The notes under the pieces were generated by a model. It did no database searches and was not told the DNA's origin. It saw only the letters and a program-made list of their open reading frames with translations. Source: PALSA-612 sp963776735 (lineage in GTDB: Bacteria; Actinomycetota; Thermoleophilia; Gaiellales; Gaiellaceae). From it: a DNA stretch of 64,000 nucleotides. The DNA lies in NCBI GenBank assembly GCA_963776735.1, contig CAVZNV010000021.1, positions 62,001 to 126,000 of the forward strand. Direction: 5' to 3'. Both the position numbers and the translations under genes were made by a program. Positions 60,961-64,000 of this stretch are shown piece by piece; positions within the stretch are counted from its first letter, which is position 1, and each line of letters begins with the position of its first letter.

Positions 60961-61863
60961 ATGAACGACCGGACGCTTCTGATGCACCAGGTGATGCTTG
61001 CCGACCGCCGCCGCATCGACGCGTACGACCGGGCGCTTGCCCGGAGCGTCCGACCGGGAGACGTCGTGATCGACGTCGGAGCGGGACTCCTCGTACTCTC
61101 GCTGCTCGCGCTCCGGCACGGCGCGCGGCATGTCTACGCGATCGAGGCTGACCCGGAGACCGCATTCCTCGCCCGGCAGATCGTGGCGCACAATAACATC
61201 GAGAGCCGGCTGACGGTGATCGAGGGCGACGCACGCCTCGCGCGCACGCCCGAGAAGGCGGACGTGCTCGTGTCCGAGATGATGGGCAACCTCGGGCCGG
61301 AGGAGGAGATGGCAGCCATCGTCGCGGCCGTGGCGCGCCACAACGTCCGGCCTGGCGGTCGGCTCGTCCCGGAGCGCCTCGTCACGCGCGTGCGCGCGGT
61401 CGAGCTGGGTTCGGAGGGCTGGGGCGTCTGGCAGGGAGACGTCGGCGACTTCTCGCTCGGGCCGGTGCGGGAGTACGCGTCGGGATCGCCGCAGCTGCAC
61501 TTCTTCCAGAAGAAGCCGCGCAGCTTGAGCGACGCCGCCGTGATCGCCGATAGCCGACTGGGCGAGAGCGATCGCGACCGCGGCGGGACGCTCACGTTGC
61601 CCGTGACGAAGGTCGGCACGCTGCACGCGATCATCGGCTACTTCACGGCGACGCTCGTGCCGGGGATCGAGCTCTCCAACTTCCCGAGCTACCCGGGCTG
61701 CAACTGGGCGGTCTGCGTCTGGCCGATGCGGTACACGGACGTCATCCCCGGCGACGAGATACGCGTCGAGGTGCTGCGCCCGACGAACATCCGCATCGCG
61801 ACCGACTGGGGTCTCAGCTGCGGGCTCTCGCGGAGGCACGAGCAGTGTCTGCCGGCGCAGTAG
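60961..61863 (+). CDS. PRMT-like class I methyltransferase
   Basis: A 300-residue AdoMet-dependent methyltransferase: VVIDVGAGLLVLSLLALRHG (motif I), YAIEADPETAFLARQIVAHN, IEGDARLARTP and the double-E-like VLVSEMMGNLGPEEEMAAI loop of arginine methyltransferases. A beta-barrel C-terminal part follows (GIELSNFPSYPGCNWAVCVW). It could methylate a protein arginine or a small molecule in the pathway. GGAGGAAGG precedes the ATG at 60961. Confidence 0.8.
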   Translation: MNDRTLLMHQVMLADRRRIDAYDRALARSVRPGDVVIDVGAGLLVLSLLALRHGARHVYAIEADPETAFLARQIVAHNNIESRLTVIEGDARLARTPEKADVLVSEMMGNLGPEEEMAAIVAAVARHNVRPGGRLVPERLVTRVRAVELGSEGWGVWQGDVGDFSLGPVREYASGSPQLHFFQKKPRSLSDAAVIADSRLGESDRDRGGTLTLPVTKVGTLHAIIGYFTATLVPGIELSNFPSYPGCNWAVCVWPMRYTDVIPGDEIRVEVLRPTNIRIATDWGLSCGLSRRHEQCLPAQ

Positions 61864-63179
61864 CAGCGGCTTCCGGCGAATCCGAACGTCGAGGCGCACC
61901 GCCCGTACCCGGGACGCTCGCAGTCGCCGCGCGCGGGGCGCAGGTCGCGGGCATCGTCGCGTGGCGACTCGTGCCGGCCGCCTTCGTCGCGCTCGGCCTG
62001 CGGCTGACCGGCCGCCGTGCGCGCGCCGCCCGGTACCTCAGCTTGCAGATCGTCGCGGTCGTTCAGGAGCTCGGCCCCGTCTTCGTCAAGGTGGGGCAGA
62101 TACTCGGTACGCGGCGCGACGTCGTGCCGACAGTGCTCTGCGACGAGCTATGCACGTTGCACGCCGACGTGGCACCGATCTCGTCCGCGGCCGCGCGGCG
62201 CGCGTTTGCGGAGATCTACGACGGCACGTCATTTCGGGAGCTGGACGACGCGCCGCTTGCGAGCGGCAGCATCGCCTGCGTCTATCACGGCGTGCTCGAC
62301 GACGGCCGCGAGGTCGCCGTCAAGCTCAGGCGTCCGGGCATCGAGGAGGCGATCGCGCGCGACCTCGCTCTGTTCACGCGAACGATGCGCGCGGCGGGGC
62401 GGTTGCGGGCGTTCCGGGGAGTCCCACTCGAGCGCCTCGCTGCGGATGTCGCAGAAGCCGTCCGCGGCCAGGTCGACTTCGTCGCAGAAGCTGCGGCGCT
62501 CTCGCGCCTCCGAGAGACACTCGCCGTCGTGCCGCGCATGTGGATCCCCGCTGTCAAGCACGAGCTCTGCCGCGACGAGGCGATCGTCATGGAGTACCTG
62601 CCGAACCTCGACCGCAGGACCGTCGAGCGCGTTGCGCCCAGTGCGGCAAGGCGTTTCGCGCACAGCGCGCTGACGGCGGTCTACGAGATGCTCTTCGTCG
62701 AGGGCTTCGTCCACTGCGACCTGCACCCGGGCAACCTCTACGTCACGAGCGCCGGTCAGGTCGTGATCCTCGACGCAGGCTTCACCGTGCAACTCTCCGA
62801 CCGGCTCCGCCGCCTGTTCGCCGAGTTCTTCCTGAACATGTCCCTCGGACGCGGTCGACGCTGCGCCGAGATCGTGGTGAAGAGTGCGTCTGCGGTCGCT
62901 CCCGACGCCGACCTCGAGGCGTTCAGCAGCGGACTGGCGGACCTCGTCGAGCGCAACGCACGGGTCGCCGCTCGCGACTTCAGCCTGATCGCGTTCGCAA
63001 CGGAGATGTTCGACCTGCAACGCAGGTTCGGCCTGATGGCGGCCACTGAGCTCGTGTTCCCGCTGCTCTCGCTCCTCGTCGTGGAAGGGACGGTTCGCAA
63101 TCTCGACCCCGAGCTCGACTTCCAGGAAGTCGCGCGCCCGGTCCTCACGCGCGGCGTCTTCCAGGCGAGACCTGCGTGA
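61845..63179 (+). CDS. ABC1/UbiB-family atypical kinase
   Basis: A 444-residue ADCK/UbiB-like protein with ELGPVFVKVGQILGTRRDVV (KxGQ motif), ASGSIACVYHGVLDDGREVA with VKLRRPGI, VHCDLHPGNLYV (catalytic loop) and VVILDAGFTVQLSD (metal site). UbiB relatives support lipid and quinone metabolism. The GTG start overlaps the methyltransferase end by 19 nt. Its stop overlaps the next gene (GTGA), so the three genes form an operon. Confidence 0.85.
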   Translation: MSAGAVAAASGESERRGAPPVPGTLAVAARGAQVAGIVAWRLVPAAFVALGLRLTGRRARAARYLSLQIVAVVQELGPVFVKVGQILGTRRDVVPTVLCDELCTLHADVAPISSAAARRAFAEIYDGTSFRELDDAPLASGSIACVYHGVLDDGREVAVKLRRPGIEEAIARDLALFTRTMRAAGRLRAFRGVPLERLAADVAEAVRGQVDFVAEAAALSRLRETLAVVPRMWIPAVKHELCRDEAIVMEYLPNLDRRTVERVAPSAARRFAHSALTAVYEMLFVEGFVHCDLHPGNLYVTSAGQVVILDAGFTVQLSDRLRRLFAEFFLNMSLGRGRRCAEIVVKSASAVAPDADLEAFSSGLADLVERNARVAARDFSLIAFATEMFDLQRRFGLMAATELVFPLLSLLVVEGTVRNLDPELDFQEVARPVLTRGVFQARPA

Positions 63180-64000
63180 CGACCGCAGCCGCGCCTCCCG
63201 GCGGGATCGGAGCGCTGCTCGACGAGGAGCTCGTGCTCCGCGTCTCTCCGGACGAAGCCGAGACGCTTCTCGACTATGCGGAGCACCGTGAGAACGGGCT
63301 GGCCGCGGCTCGGGAAGGGCGACTCGGCGACGCATGGACTGCGCTCCGCCGGGCTCGTGCCCTCGCTCAGGGCACCCAGCTCTCCGGGGGCACGGGGATG
63401 CTCGCGACCGCCCTCCTCGAGCCGGCCGAAGCGTACGTGGAGTACCGCCGCGGGCGGTTCGGCCGGGCGCGCGGGCTGCTCGTCCACGCGGCGTCCCTGG
63501 ACGCGACCCTCACGCGCGACCACGGATACACGTTCACCGGTGCGCACCGGCTCCAGATCGCGCACAACCTCGTGAGGGTCGACCGACGGGCCGGTGAGGA
63601 GTCCCGCGCCGTCGAGCTCGGCGCGGCGCTGCTCGACTACCTCGAGCTGCGCGTCGAGCGGGTTCGCTGGGCCCTCGTGCCGCCGCGTGACGATCTCGAC
63701 GTCGTTCCGCGCGAGCTCCTCGAGCACTACTTCGAGGAGATCGCGTCGGAGGTCGCAGCGATCATGTCAGGGCGGCACGACGCGAGCGCGGTGCGCCTCT
63801 TCGAGCCTCTTCGCGTGCACGCCGGCGACGCAAGCACCTGCGACGGGCACTTCGCGCCGGACGCACACGCCTGGCTGGCCATGAAGGCACTCGTGTTCGA
63901 GGGGGATGCCGCGTGTGCGGCCGCTGCCGCCGGCGAGCTGATCGAGCGCGGCCCGGCCCGCGCGGCTTTCCGGGCCGCAGCGCTCGACGAGGTGGCCGCT
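63176..64000 (+). CDS. Helical (TPR-like) protein, truncated by window end
   Basis: The GTG start overlaps the UbiB gene stop. At least 275 residues follow without a stop to the window edge. The sequence is helical with paired-helix features (NGLAAAREGRLGDAWTALRR, AEAYVEYRRGRFGRARGLLV, AAAAAGELIERGPARAAFRA), suggesting a TPR-like fold. No conserved domain is recognised. It may be a scaffold or regulator in the cluster; the C-terminus lies outside the window. Confidence 0.6.
   Translation, partial: MTTAAAPPGGIGALLDEELVLRVSPDEAETLLDYAEHRENGLAAAREGRLGDAWTALRRARALAQGTQLSGGTGMLATALLEPAEAYVEYRRGRFGRARGLLVHAASLDATLTRDHGYTFTGAHRLQIAHNLVRVDRRAGEESRAVELGAALLDYLELRVERVRWALVPPRDDLDVVPRELLEHYFEEIASEVAAIMSGRHDASAVRLFEPLRVHAGDASTCDGHFAPDAHAWLAMKALVFEGDAACAAAAAGELIERGPARAAFRAAALDEVAA

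Noticed and set aside
1..64000. CRISPR array or rRNA genes
   Set aside because: No regularly spaced repeats and no rRNA-like sequence were seen in the window.

Overview
The window is GC-rich actinobacterial DNA. Protein styles (DUF6941 and DUF6636 proteins, short Cys-rich proteins, many GTG/TTG starts) and an extended -10 element placed directly before several start codons suggest a deep-branching soil actinobacterium, possibly Thermoleophilia/Gaiellales-like. That assignment is an inference. Several otherwise convincing genes are split by single-base frameshifts, so the sequence may come from a metagenome or long-read assembly.

Left part (1-17.8 kb), ordinary chromosome. It holds a coiled-coil protein, a membrane-anchored cytochrome c, a type-3 copper tyrosinase, tRNA-Ser(GGA), a MOSC protein, a set of small proteins, a YncE-like propeller coupled to an M15-type peptidase, glyA, an ATP-grasp ligase, a cNMP-binding protein, secreted proteins, and a coupled acyltransferase/GINT1-like pair. 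Three convergent gene pairs here end on a shared CTAG. A SecD-like lipoprotein gene is decayed.

Island (about 17.9-43.6 kb). Two identical 65-bp copies of the 3' part of a tRNA-Ser(CGA) gene lie at 19858-19922 and 43581-43645. A shorter 33-bp copy of the tRNA end plus flank lies at 17901-17933. This is the signature of (probably tandem) integrative elements at a tRNA-Ser. The first segment holds an ECF sigma factor and a coupled membrane protein. The second holds a TrlF-like ATPase plus AlbA/HATPase pair, a phage packaging module (ParB-methyltransferase, TerS, TerL), a GH18-like hydrolase, many transposase and gene fragments, a MauE/MauD/Tat-exported Cys-rich protein operon, and an EACC1-caspase-propeller conflict system. 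No intact integrase was seen.

Right part (43.8-64 kb), the highlight. It contains a complete enediyne core cassette in tight translational coupling: DUF1702 (E3-like), UnbV (E4-like), UnbU (E5-like), the KS-AT-ACP-KR-DH-PPTase polyketide synthase (PKSE), and a hotdog thioesterase (E10-like). A frameshifted FMN reductase and an AraC regulator follow. A second DUF1702 gene is divergently transcribed. Further right are a LuxR-type regulator, an aldo-keto reductase/VOC pair, a DUF6004-like protein, a class I methyltransferase, an ABC1/UbiB kinase and a helical protein cut by the window end. The genes suggest an uncharacterised enediyne-type or polyene pathway, possibly itself bounded by the tRNA-Ser islands.
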